From the NCBI GenBank assembly GCA_964386525.1, contig CAYLSO010000003.1:1-18069 (forward strand): a stretch of DNA of 18,069 nucleotides, read 5' to 3'. Position numbers and translations under genes: made by a program. This document shows, piece after piece, positions 10,367-17,595 of the stretch. The stretch is from CAYLSO01 sp964386525 (GTDB lineage Bacteria > Eisenbacteria > RBG-16-71-46 > DASYSL01). A model generated the notes under the pieces. That model worked only from the letters and a program-made list of their open reading frames with translations, had not been told where the DNA came from and did not search any database. Positions within the stretch are counted from its first letter, which is position 1. The number at the start of each line of letters is the position of its first letter.

Positions 10367-13146
10367 TGAAGCGGGCGCGTCTGGGATTCGCCCCCCGCGT
10401 CGGCGCCGCCCGCCTGGCTGCGGCCGCGATCGTCATCGCCGCCGCCGCGCTGTGCGCCGTCCCTGCCACCGCTGAGGTCTGGCCCGCGCCGCCGGCCGCC
10501 GTGGTGAGCGGACCGTTCGCCATCCTCGAGCCCGGACCGCTCGCGCTGTGGACGAACCCGGCGCTGTCCGCGACGGACTCCGGCTGGGGCTTCGGCGTGT
10601 CGTACGCGGAGCCGTTCGGGATCGCCGCGCTGGCGCGCTCCGAGGCGGCGGCCGCCTGGCGGCCGGGGGCCGTCGCCCTCAGCGGGGGAACGGCGCGCTT
10701 CGGCGCCACCGACTTCGCGGCGCAGGCCTGGGCCGCGGGACTCGCGGGCCGGACCGCCGACGGAGGCCTGCTCGCGGGTCTCGGCGCGCGCCGCCACCAG
10801 CGCGGGCAGCGGTGGGCGTGGGCCGTCGATCTCGGACTTTGCGCGCAGCCCGTCGCGCGCCTGCGCATCGCGGCGGTGGCGCGCAGTGCGGTGCGTGCGG
10901 GCGAGCCGCAGGCCGCTCCCGAACCCGAATGGGAGATCGGGGCCGCCTGGCAGGAGGGAGAGCTTGCCGTCGCGGCCGCTCTGGCGCGCGATGCGGTGGG
11001 GCCTCTGTGGTGCGGCCTGGGCACGCGCTTCGAGACCGGCGGACTGAGCGTCTACACGGTGCTCGGACGCCTGGCCGGGGGAGAGACCCGCCTGGCGATC
11101 GGCGTGCGCGTGCGGCTGGCGGGGCGCGTGACCGTCGCGGTCGGGCAGGAGGCGGGGCCGCTGCTGCCCGAGAGCCGTGCGGCGCTCTTGGAATTCGCGC
11201 CACGCCCGCCGCGGCGCGGGGGGCGCACAGACCCTGCGGCCCCGGCTCCATCGCGCGTGGGCGCGGAGCCGGAAGCGCCGGGCCCGCCGGTGCCCTCGCC
11301 GGACGCGGGCGCCGATCTCGATTCTCTCCTGGAGACGGATGCCCAGCGCCGCGGGCTCGAGCGCGCCTTCGACGCCGCGCAGGAGCCGGGGGGCGGCGAG
11401 GGCGATGCGTCCCTCGGGATCGACCTCGTCGCGGAGCCCGCCGTTTCCGCTGCCGCGCGCCGGCCTGCCGGGGCCGCACCGCAGCGCCCGGCCGCACCGC
11501 AGCGCCCGGCCGCGCCACCCGCCCGCCATGCGGACCTGCCGCCTTGGCGCTCGAGCGTGACGGCGGCGGTGGGCATCCAGCCGTGGCGGGCCGCCGGCCT
11601 GGGCGCTTCCACCGCGGCGGAAATCTCCTGGTGGCCGGCCGCCGCCCCGCGGGGGGCGCGGGTCGCACGCGCGGTCCTGCGTTGCGCGGCCTCGCGCGAT
11701 CCGGGCGAGCCGGCCGGCTGCGACGAAGCGCGCGCCGACCTCACGCTGAGCGTGGCCCGGGGACGCGCCGTGATCGGCAGCTTCGACGCCGCTCTCGCCG
11801 GCGGGCTCGTCGCCACGACCCCCGCGCCGCGGCCGGCCGGATCGCCCTTGGACGCGGGCTCCTGGCGCTTCGCTTCGGCATCGCGCCCCGGCAGAGCCGG
11901 CGTCCCGGCGCTCTGGGGAGCCGCGGCCGAGGCCCGGCTCTCCCGCGCGCTGGCCGTGGCCGCCCTGTGGGGGCGCGGCCGGATCGACGCGCGGCTCACG
12001 GGCGAAGACCTGTGGCCCGGCGGGGGGCTGTGGCCGACCGGCGGCCGCCTGCACCGCACGGACCTGGAGCGGTCCCGCCGTGGCGCGATGGGGCAGGAGA
12101 TCGGGGCCGTCGGCCTGGAGTGGTTGCCGGCCCGCCGCACGGCTTCCCGGAACCTCCGCCTTGGGCTCGCCCTGATCTCGGCGGCGTATCGAGGCGCGGC
12201 CCCGCGGCTGGTCCGGGGCGGGTCGCTCCTCACCCGGGGCTCCTGGGCCGCGAGCTCGGCGAATCTGACGACCCGCGCCGTCGAGGCCACCGCGGCCCTG
12301 GCTCTCGGTCCGGGAGGTCGCGGCGCGCACGAGTTCGACTTGCGCTGGCGTCCGCAGCGCCCCGGCGGGGCCGCAGCGCGGTTCTCCTGGGAGCGGCGAG
12401 CCGAGGGCTATGCCCCCGTGACGGCCGAGCCCTCGCCTTCGCCCCAGCACCGCGTGCGCGCCCGGTGGACCTCGGGCTCTTCGCGCGCGCGGCCATCGGC
12501 CTGGGCGGGCCTCGACGCGGAGGAGTGGGTCGGCTCACCAAGCACCGACTCCCCGGGGCGGCGCACTTGGACCCGCGAGGCGGTGGCCGGCCTGTCGGCC
12601 CGCACCGCGGTGGCGGCTGCCGCCATCGAGGTCGGCCACGCCTCGACCTGGAAGGAGCCGTCTCCGGGCGTGGCGCAAACCGGCGCGGCCTGCCCGGCGC
12701 CGGCCGCATCGCCGTGGCGGATCTCGCTGCACGCGACGTGGTCGCCGTTGCGGTCCCGGTCGGTCGTCTCCCTGGGCCACACCCGCCGCCAATCCGGGCG
12801 CTTCTGGCGCGAAGCCTGGGACCTGGCCTGGGCGGGACGCCTGACTCGCGATCTGGAGGGGCGCGTGGCCGTCGAGATCCGCCCCGGGGCGGCGTTCTCG
12901 GCGGGGTCCGACGTCGGCTTCGAGCCCGACCCGCTCGGCGGCACGCGTTTCTGGACGAGCCGCACGCCGAGCCGCGTGACCGCCGAACTGCGTTTCTCCC
13001 TCGGCCGGCCGGGGGGGCCCGATCACGGCGCCGCCGCGGCCGGCGACCTGCGCGGCCGGCTCCTGGCGCGCTGCTTCACCGCTTCGGAAAAACCCCGATT
13101 GGAGCTATGGTTGGCCCTCACGATGGGCACGCCGGCTCCCCTGTGA
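10363..13146 (+). CDS. Large outer-membrane-like beta-rich protein, function unknown
   Basis: 927 residues from the ATG at 10363, which overlaps the upstream stop in an ATGA arrangement; an alternative ATG follows immediately. A signal peptide (~1-37, cut near ATA/EVW) leads into residues ~38-285, whose short alternating strands and LWTNPALS motif resemble the PorV/UPF0164-type outer-membrane barrels of FCB bacteria. Residues ~286-400 are low-complexity and Pro/Ala-rich, including a duplicated AAPQRP unit. Residues ~400-885 form a second beta-rich region (many S-x-W, R-x-R and aromatic-ended strands; RVTAELRFSLG near the end), looking like another barrel. The last ~45 residues beyond that strand are unusual, as barrels normally finish on it. 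I recognise no catalytic motif. Coupling to the lamin-tail gene suggests the two products act together at the cell surface. An open frame continues upstream to 10240, but it lies inside the previous gene. Confidence 0.65.
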   Translation: MMKRARLGFAPRVGAARLAAAAIVIAAAALCAVPATAEVWPAPPAAVVSGPFAILEPGPLALWTNPALSATDSGWGFGVSYAEPFGIAALARSEAAAAWRPGAVALSGGTARFGATDFAAQAWAAGLAGRTADGGLLAGLGARRHQRGQRWAWAVDLGLCAQPVARLRIAAVARSAVRAGEPQAAPEPEWEIGAAWQEGELAVAAALARDAVGPLWCGLGTRFETGGLSVYTVLGRLAGGETRLAIGVRVRLAGRVTVAVGQEAGPLLPESRAALLEFAPRPPRRGGRTDPAAPAPSRVGAEPEAPGPPVPSPDAGADLDSLLETDAQRRGLERAFDAAQEPGGGEGDASLGIDLVAEPAVSAAARRPAGAAPQRPAAPQRPAAPPARHADLPPWRSSVTAAVGIQPWRAAGLGASTAAEISWWPAAAPRGARVARAVLRCAASRDPGEPAGCDEARADLTLSVARGRAVIGSFDAALAGGLVATTPAPRPAGSPLDAGSWRFASASRPGRAGVPALWGAAAEARLSRALAVAALWGRGRIDARLTGEDLWPGGGLWPTGGRLHRTDLERSRRGAMGQEIGAVGLEWLPARRTASRNLRLGLALISAAYRGAAPRLVRGGSLLTRGSWAASSANLTTRAVEATAALALGPGGRGAHEFDLRWRPQRPGGAAARFSWERRAEGYAPVTAEPSPSPQHRVRARWTSGSSRARPSAWAGLDAEEWVGSPSTDSPGRRTWTREAVAGLSARTAVAAAAIEVGHASTWKEPSPGVAQTGAACPAPAASPWRISLHATWSPLRSRSVVSLGHTRRQSGRFWREAWDLAWAGRLTRDLEGRVAVEIRPGAAFSAGSDVGFEPDPLGGTRFWTSRTPSRVTAELRFSLGRPGGPDHGAAAAGDLRGRLLARCFTASEKPRLELWLALTMGTPAPL
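11473..11508 (+). repeat. 18-bp tandem duplication encoding AAPQRP twice
   Basis: GCCGCACCGCAGCGCCCG is present as two exact head-to-tail copies (11473-11490, 11491-11508), followed by a partial third unit. It lies in the Pro/Ala-rich linker of the outer-membrane-like protein, keeps the frame, and is a likely site of length variation by slippage. Confidence 0.85.
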
Positions 13147-13197
13147 CGGCGCCCGCAAGCCCCACCCGCGTGTTCCTGCCGCCCAGGTCTCGCGTAG

Positions 13198-13203
13198 GGA
13201 GGA
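13198..13203 (+). promoter_or_regulatory. Ribosome binding site deciding the aminotransferase start
   Basis: GGGAGG/GGAG here is 7 nt from the ATG at 13211 but only 1 nt from the in-frame ATG at 13205. The spacing favours 13211 as the start. Confidence 0.6.
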
Positions 13204-13210
13204 GATGTCG

Positions 13211-14383
13211 ATGAAGTACGCCACGCGCATGTCCCGCTGCGGGACCGAGACCGCGTTCGAGGTGCTGGTCCGGGCTCAGGCCCTCGAGCGCCAAGGCAAG
13301 GAAGTGGTCCACCTCCAGATCGGCGAGCCCGATTTCGACACCCCGCGCCACATCCGACAGGCCGCGGCCACGGCTCTGGACGAGGGCTGGACACACTACA
13401 GCCCGTCGCCCGGGCTCATGGAATTCCGCCAGGTCATCGCCGAGCACGTCTCGAAGACGCGCGGCATCGCCGTGGCTCCCGAGGAGGTCGTCGTCACCCC
13501 GGGCGGCAAGCCCATCATGTTCTTCACCATGATGGCCTTGCTCGACGAGGGCGACGAGGCGATCTATCCGAATCCCGGATTCCCCATCTACGAGTCGGTC
13601 ATCGAGCTGCTGGGCGCCAGGGCGGTGCCGCTGCCGCTGCGCGAGGAGCGCGACTTCGCCTTCGACGTGGACGAGTTCGAACGGCTCGTCACGCCGCGCA
13701 CCAAGCTGGTCATCGTCAACTCGCCGCAGAACCCGACGGGCGGCGTGCTCGACAAGCAGACGCTCGACCGCTTCGCCGAGATCGCCCGCAAGCACGACTT
13801 CTACATCCTCTCCGACGAGATCTACTCGCGGATCATCTACGAAGGGGAGCCGCTGTCGCTGTCGAGCTACCCCGGCCTCAAGGAGCGCGTCGTCATCCTC
13901 GACGGTTTCTCCAAGACCTACGCCATGACCGGCTGGCGGCTGGGCTACGGCGTCATGGAGCCGACGCTGGCCAAGCACGTGGCGCGCCTGCAGACGAATA
14001 GCAACTCCTGCACCAACAGCTTCGTGCAGCGGGCCGGCATCGCCGCCCTGCGCGGGCCGCAGGACGGCGTCGACGAGATGGTGGCCGAGTTCCGCCGCCG
14101 CCGCGACGCCGTCGTGGCCGGCCTCAATAAGCTCCCGGGCGTGTCGTGCCGCATGCCCAAGGGCGCCTTCTACGTCTTCCCGAACATCACCAAGACGGGC
14201 ATGAAGTCGCAGGAGCTGGCCGATTCGCTGCTCAACGAGGCCGGCGTGGCCACGCTCTCGGGCACGGCGTTCGGCGCCTACGGCGAGGGCTACCTGCGCC
14301 TGTCGTACGCCAACTCGCTGCCGAACCTCGAGAAGGCGCTGCAGAAGATGCACGAGTTCCTCACCAAGCGGGGGCACGTCTAG
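13211..14383 (+). CDS. Class I PLP-dependent aminotransferase (aspartate aminotransferase-like)
   Basis: Cytosolic fold-type I enzyme moving an amino group between an amino acid and a 2-oxoacid; aspartate/2-oxoglutarate or an aromatic/alanine pair are the likeliest substrates. At 390 residues it has the family's normal length. Seen: GEPDFDTP near the N-terminus, HYSPSPGLMEFR (cofactor region), PNPGFPIYE, NSPQNPTGG with Asn174, SDEIYSRIIYEG with Asp202 (pairs with the pyridine nitrogen), SKTYAMTGWRLGY with the Schiff-base Lys235 and Arg243, and YLRLSYA with Arg363 (binds the substrate alpha-carboxylate). All key residues are intact. The start at 13211 is preferred to the ATG 6 nt upstream because of ribosome-binding-site spacing. 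It follows the outer-membrane-like gene after 64 nt with no clear promoter. Sequence alone does not fix the substrate. Confidence 0.95.
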   Translation: MKYATRMSRCGTETAFEVLVRAQALERQGKEVVHLQIGEPDFDTPRHIRQAAATALDEGWTHYSPSPGLMEFRQVIAEHVSKTRGIAVAPEEVVVTPGGKPIMFFTMMALLDEGDEAIYPNPGFPIYESVIELLGARAVPLPLREERDFAFDVDEFERLVTPRTKLVIVNSPQNPTGGVLDKQTLDRFAEIARKHDFYILSDEIYSRIIYEGEPLSLSSYPGLKERVVILDGFSKTYAMTGWRLGYGVMEPTLAKHVARLQTNSNSCTNSFVQRAGIAALRGPQDGVDEMVAEFRRRRDAVVAGLNKLPGVSCRMPKGAFYVFPNITKTGMKSQELADSLLNEAGVATLSGTAFGAYGEGYLRLSYANSLPNLEKALQKMHEFLTKRGHV

Positions 14384-14493
14384 CCGGCGTAGCGCGCCCG
14401 CCGGGCGGAGCGCTAGCGCCACGCGGTTGGCGGCATCCGCGCCTGCGCCCGGGCCCGATCCGCGGTGGTCGGACCGGGGCTTTTCGTCGCTTC

Positions 14494-14512
14494 GCCGACA
14501 CTACGTGTCGGC
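14494..14512. other. Perfect 8-bp inverted repeat, candidate terminator or operator
   Basis: GCCGACAC and GTGTCGGC flank a TAC centre, 110 nt after the aminotransferase stop. There is no T-run on either side, so a classical intrinsic terminator is not shown. It could end aminotransferase transcription in a U-tract-poor GC-rich genome, or be a protein-binding dyad. Confidence 0.45.
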
Positions 14513-14521
14513 CATGGTGAC

Positions 14522-14579
14522 GCCGGGGCGAGGGTGCGCCACCAGCGCGGTCCCGTGCGGCCAAGGCTTACGCCCCGGC
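14522..14579 (+). other. Possible multi-stem folded element upstream of the small lamin-tail gene
   Basis: GCCGGGGCG (14522-14530) pairs exactly with CGCCCCGGC (14571-14579), enclosing a GGTG/CACC hairpin (14533-14536 with 14540-14543) and a GCGCG/CGTGC hairpin with one G-U pair (14545-14549 with 14554-14558). Together they could form a multibranched RNA ending about 97 nt before the ATG at 14677. It matches no riboswitch or small RNA consensus that I can recognise, and chance pairing is frequent at this GC content. Confidence 0.3.
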
Positions 14580-14663
14580 CGGTTTCTTGCATCCGCCCGC
14601 CCCGCCCCTTCGCCTTGGCGCCCCCGCGTTCAGGTTCCCGTCCCAGCCTTCGGCAGCGCCCCC

Positions 14664-14669
14664 GGAGGA
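14664..14669 (+). promoter_or_regulatory. Ribosome binding site deciding the start of the small lamin-tail gene
   Basis: GGAGGA is 7 nt before the ATG at 14677. The same frame is open from an upstream ATG at 14587, but that has no such site and would place a 30-residue Pro-rich stretch before the signal peptide. Confidence 0.75.
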
Positions 14670-14676
14670 ATGTGCG

Positions 14677-15330
14677 ATGCGACTGGTTTCTCTCTCCGCG
14701 CCCGTGCGGCGGACTGCGCTTCTGGCGGTGCCGTTCGCGCTCGCCGCCCTCGTGCTCGATGCCCCCGCCTGCCCCTGTGACGTACTGCTCAACGAGATCC
14801 TCGCCGGCCCGGGCCGCGACTGGAACGGCGACGGCGCCGTCTCCTCGCGCGACGACGAATGGGTGGAAGTCGTCAACACCGGCGGCGGGGCGGTCGACCT
14901 GTCCGGCTACCTGCTGAGCGACGCCGACTCCACCTTCCGGTATGTATTCTCCGGCGTGCTGGGGGCGGGGGAGCGGCGGGTGGTCTTCGGCCTGCAGGCC
15001 GTGGAATGGCAGCGGTCCAGCGGCCGCGCCATCGGCGGGCTGAGCCTCAACAATGCCGGCGATACCGTGCGTCTCTTCCTCGCCATGGGGGCGGACACGA
15101 TCCTGGTGGACGCCTACGGCTACAAGAGCCACGAGGCGGTGACCGACCGGGCCAGCGGGCGCCGGCCGGACGGCGGAGTCTGGGCCCTCTTCGATGGGCT
15201 CAACGTCTACACGGGGTCGCTCGAGCCGCCCTCGAGCCTGTGCCTCCCGAGCCCAGGAGCGGTGAACCAGTGCGCGCCCACCGAGGCTCGCCCGTCCACG
15301 TGGGGCAGGATCAAGGGATCGTATCGGTGA
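14677..15330 (+). CDS. Small secreted lamin tail domain protein with EF-hand-like loop
   Basis: 217 residues. A signal peptide (RRTALLAVPFALAALVL, residues 11-27) is followed by APACPCDVLLNEILAG; cleavage probably falls near APA/C. The Cys could suggest lipidation, but the residues before it fit a lipobox poorly. The rest is a single lamin tail domain: VLLNEI, EWVEVVNTGG, VDLSGYLLSD, GERRVVFG, LSLNNAGDTVRLF and VDAYGYKS. Inserted in the first loop is DWNGDGAVSSRD (48-59), a 12-residue EF-hand/dockerin-type calcium loop with Asp48, Asn50, Asp52 and Asp59. The C-terminus holds PSPGAVNQC, a usual lamin-tail ending. No enzymatic or anchoring domain is seen. It resembles the first lamin tail domain at 8567-10366 in type but is not adjacent to it. 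A surface or secreted calcium-binding structural role is inferred. Confidence 0.85.
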   Translation: MRLVSLSAPVRRTALLAVPFALAALVLDAPACPCDVLLNEILAGPGRDWNGDGAVSSRDDEWVEVVNTGGGAVDLSGYLLSDADSTFRYVFSGVLGAGERRVVFGLQAVEWQRSSGRAIGGLSLNNAGDTVRLFLAMGADTILVDAYGYKSHEAVTDRASGRRPDGGVWALFDGLNVYTGSLEPPSSLCLPSPGAVNQCAPTEARPSTWGRIKGSYR

Positions 15331-15693
15331 CCGACTCGGGCGCCGCGGTCGGCTCGCGGCGCCCGGCATCCGGGGCGAGGGAAGCGGTCGTCCGTGGGGC
15401 GCCCCAGGGGTCGCACCCTCGGCTCGGCCGCGCCCCACCCCGGAGCGGGCATTCGAGGGCCGCCTCGGACCCGCGGGCGGACGCTACCGCAGAGAGTTTC
15501 AGAGCTGGCGCCCCGCTTCTTCTCGCCGCGCCTCTTGCCGAAGAGGGGGCCGGTGTGTTTAGAATATGTCCGGCCGGGCCCCACCCCGGCCCATTTCAGC
15601 CCGTCCCGAGCCCAGGGAAAGCGACCCGGAGGGTTTCCCCCGACGGGGCGCCCCGGCGGTCGGGACTTTCTGCACCCAGCGCGAGCCCCGAAA
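15331..15693 (+). other. 363 bp gap before the sensor gene
   Basis: It holds one promoter candidate near its middle and no convincing gene. The sensor frame stays open back to an ATG at 15394, but the predicted residues (Pro/Arg/Gly-rich) look like uncoded GC-rich DNA and match no domain. No terminator with a T-run is seen after the lamin-tail gene. Confidence 0.6.
15535..15565 (+). promoter_or_regulatory. Putative promoter of the PAS/GAF sensor gene
   Basis: TTGCCG (15535-15540) and TAGAAT (15560-15565), spaced by 19 bp, lie in a locally AT-richer patch. The implied transcript start (~15572) is downstream of the ATG at 15394 and supports translation from 15694. Confidence 0.45.
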
Positions 15694-17424
15694 ATGCGAG
15701 AGCGATCACCCGGCCGTTCCGCATCCCAACCAGCATCCGGTCCGCCTTCCGGCGCGACCGAACTGCAGGGCTTGCCCTCCGGCTTCGGCTCGGCCTCCGA
15801 TCCTTCCTGGGTGCTCTTCGAGAACCACCCCCGGGCCCTGCTGCTCTACGACCCGGAATCCTTCCAGATCCTCGCCGTCAATCAGGCGGCGTTGGACCTC
15901 CACGGCTACACGCGCGACGAACTCCTCGCGATGACCGTCGGGGAGATCCGCCCTCCGGAGGACCTGCCGCGGTTCCAGAAGCACCTCCGCGCCACCGCGG
16001 CCGGGCAGCGGATCTCCTCCGGTCTCTGGCGCCACCGCCGCAAGGACGGCACCGACGTGCTGGTCGAGGTCTCGGCCGCCGAGATGCTTCTCATGGGCCG
16101 GACGGTCCGCTTGGCGGCCATCCAAGACGTGACCGATCGGGAGCGGATGCGGGTGGCGCTGCGCGACAGCGAGGCGCGCAAGACGGCCATCCTGAACGCC
16201 GTGCAGGACGCGGTCGTGGCCTCGGACCTGGAGGGCCGGATCGTCGAGTTCAACCCGGCCGCCGAGCGCATGTTCGGCTATTCCCGTCAGGAGATCCTCG
16301 GCCGCCAAGTGGAAGAGACGATCGTCCCGCCGTACATGCGCTCCCGGCACCAGCGGGCCATGGCCAACTACGTTGCCACCGGCGAGCACCGCATGATCGG
16401 CCGCACCGCCGAGATGACCGGCGTGCGCGCCGACGGCTCCGAGTTTCCCATCGAGATCACCCTCGAGGTCATCCTGGTCGGTGGCCAGAAGGGCTTCACG
16501 ACCTATATCCGCGACCTCACCGAGAAGAAGGCGGCCGAGGCGCTGTACGCCGCCGGGATCGGCGTGGCCGGGGTGCTGGCCGAGGCCGTGCGCTTCGAAG
16601 ATGTGGCCTACAGCGCCCTGCGCACCATCTGCCAGGCGCTGGACTGGGAGCTCGGCGGCATCTGGATCCTCGACGAGGCCGCGCAGGTCCTGCGGCTCAC
16701 CGACTTCTGGCACGCCTCGGACGTGGACGCCGCACCCTTCGAGCAGGAGAGCCGCCGCCGCGTGTTCTCGCGCGGCTTGGGTCTGCCCGGCCTGACCTGG
16801 GAGCGCGGCGGGCCGGTCTGGATCCCCGAGGTCTTCGCCGAGCACGGCTGCCCGCGCTACGAACTGGCCACGCGCTGCGGCTTCAAGAGCGCGGCCGCCT
16901 TCCCGATCCGCGCCGGGGGCGAGATCCTCGGCGTGGCCGAGTTCTTCGCCCGCGAGATGGCCGAGCCCGACCAGGGCATGCAGGATCTCTTCAACGCGCT
17001 CGGCTCGCGCATCGGACAGTTCCTGCAGCGCAGCCGGGAGGAAGAGCGCCACCGCGGGACGGTGCTCATGCTCGAGTCGGTCCTCCACCACTCGCCGCTC
17101 GGGATCCTCCTCATCGATCCGGATCTGACGGTGAAGTTCTGGAGCCGGGCGATGGAGGACATCTTCGGCTGGACGGCCAAGGAGATGGTCGGCATGCCGT
17201 ACACGCTCGTGGTACCGGAGGAGCACCGGGAACAGTTCCGCAAGCACTACCACACCGTGCTGGCCGGCCGGGACTTCATGAGTTCGGAGTCGTGGCGCCT
17301 GCGCAAGGACGGCTCGCCCGCCCACGTGTCCATCTCCGGTGGACCGGTGCACGACGCCCAAGGCCGTCTCGTCGGCATCGTCGGCGTCTACGCGGACCTC
17401 ACGCGGCCCAAACCGGTCGTCTGA
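15694..17424 (+). CDS. PAS-PAS-GAF-PAS sensory protein without an output domain
   Basis: 576 residues, no membrane span, so probably cytosolic. A Ser/Gly/Pro-rich head (1-35) is followed by PAS1 (~36-150; PRALLLYDPESFQILAVNQA, GYTRDELL, RRKDGT, QDVTDRERM), PAS2 (~163-283; VVASDLEGRIVEFNPAAERM, FGYSRQEILG, RADGSEFPIEI, IRDLTEKKAA), GAF (~290-450; LGGIWILDE, KSAAAFPIRAGGEILGVAEFFA) and PAS3 (~455-573; GILLIDPDLTVKFWSRAMED, FGWTAKEMVG, RLRKDGSPAHVS, YADLTRPKPVV). PAS and GAF modules bind small ligands, haem or flavin and normally drive a histidine kinase, GGDEF or phosphatase domain. Here the stop comes directly after PAS3 and no frame downstream resumes with a transmitter. It may signal through a partner protein or be truncated. 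The start at 15694 has no strong ribosome binding site; it is chosen from the promoter position and where domain similarity begins. Confidence 0.85.
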   Translation: MRERSPGRSASQPASGPPSGATELQGLPSGFGSASDPSWVLFENHPRALLLYDPESFQILAVNQAALDLHGYTRDELLAMTVGEIRPPEDLPRFQKHLRATAAGQRISSGLWRHRRKDGTDVLVEVSAAEMLLMGRTVRLAAIQDVTDRERMRVALRDSEARKTAILNAVQDAVVASDLEGRIVEFNPAAERMFGYSRQEILGRQVEETIVPPYMRSRHQRAMANYVATGEHRMIGRTAEMTGVRADGSEFPIEITLEVILVGGQKGFTTYIRDLTEKKAAEALYAAGIGVAGVLAEAVRFEDVAYSALRTICQALDWELGGIWILDEAAQVLRLTDFWHASDVDAAPFEQESRRRVFSRGLGLPGLTWERGGPVWIPEVFAEHGCPRYELATRCGFKSAAAFPIRAGGEILGVAEFFAREMAEPDQGMQDLFNALGSRIGQFLQRSREEERHRGTVLMLESVLHHSPLGILLIDPDLTVKFWSRAMEDIFGWTAKEMVGMPYTLVVPEEHREQFRKHYHTVLAGRDFMSSESWRLRKDGSPAHVSISGGPVHDAQGRLVGIVGVYADLTRPKPVV

Positions 17425-17464
17425 TCCCCGCTCCGGCCGCGCGCCCCGCGGCCCGCTCGTCGGT

Positions 17465-17493
17465 TTGACATCCGGCGCCCATCCAGCTAGTTT
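17465..17493 (+). promoter_or_regulatory. Putative promoter of the transketolase gene
   Basis: A consensus TTGACA -35 box (17465-17470) is followed after 17 bp by TAGTTT (17488-17493). This is the best -35 in the window and gives a leader of about 95 nt to the ATG at 17596. Confidence 0.55.
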
Positions 17494-17502
17494 TTCCCCT
17501 CC

Positions 17503-17521
17503 GGCGGGTTCCCGGCCCGCC
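17503..17521 (+). other. GC hairpin in the transketolase leader
   Basis: GGCGGG (17503-17508) and CCCGCC (17516-17521) pair around a 7-nt loop just downstream of the expected transcript start. The T-run lies before, not after it on the + strand, so it is not a + strand terminator. It may stabilise the transcript 5' end. Confidence 0.35.
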
Positions 17522-17595
17522 TGTCGATCCCGTCGCCGGCCTGGCGCCGCGCCGCCGCCGGCAGTCCCGGCCAACCGAGGCTTTTCCGAGGATTC

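Noticed and set aside
10548..13214. 888-codon open frame on the + strand in another frame of the outer-membrane-like gene
   Set aside because: Arg/Gly/Ala-rich low-complexity product with no signal peptide or domain. The competing frame has a signal peptide, strand pattern and a coupled start.
14395..14419. CGCCCG/CGGGCG dyad and GCGCTAGCGC palindrome after the aminotransferase as a terminator
   Set aside because: The first leaves a 1-nt loop, the second has no loop, and no T-run follows. Such short palindromes are common at this GC content.
14440..14600. tRNA or known riboswitch in the gap before the small lamin-tail gene
   Set aside because: No T-loop GGTTCGAATCC-like motif on either strand, and no cobalamin, SAM or cyclic-di-GMP riboswitch consensus seen.
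14859..17468. 869-codon open frame on the + strand spanning the lamin-tail and sensor genes
   Set aside because: Arg/Pro/Gly-rich out-of-frame product crossing two genes with clear domains; a result of few stop codons at high GC.
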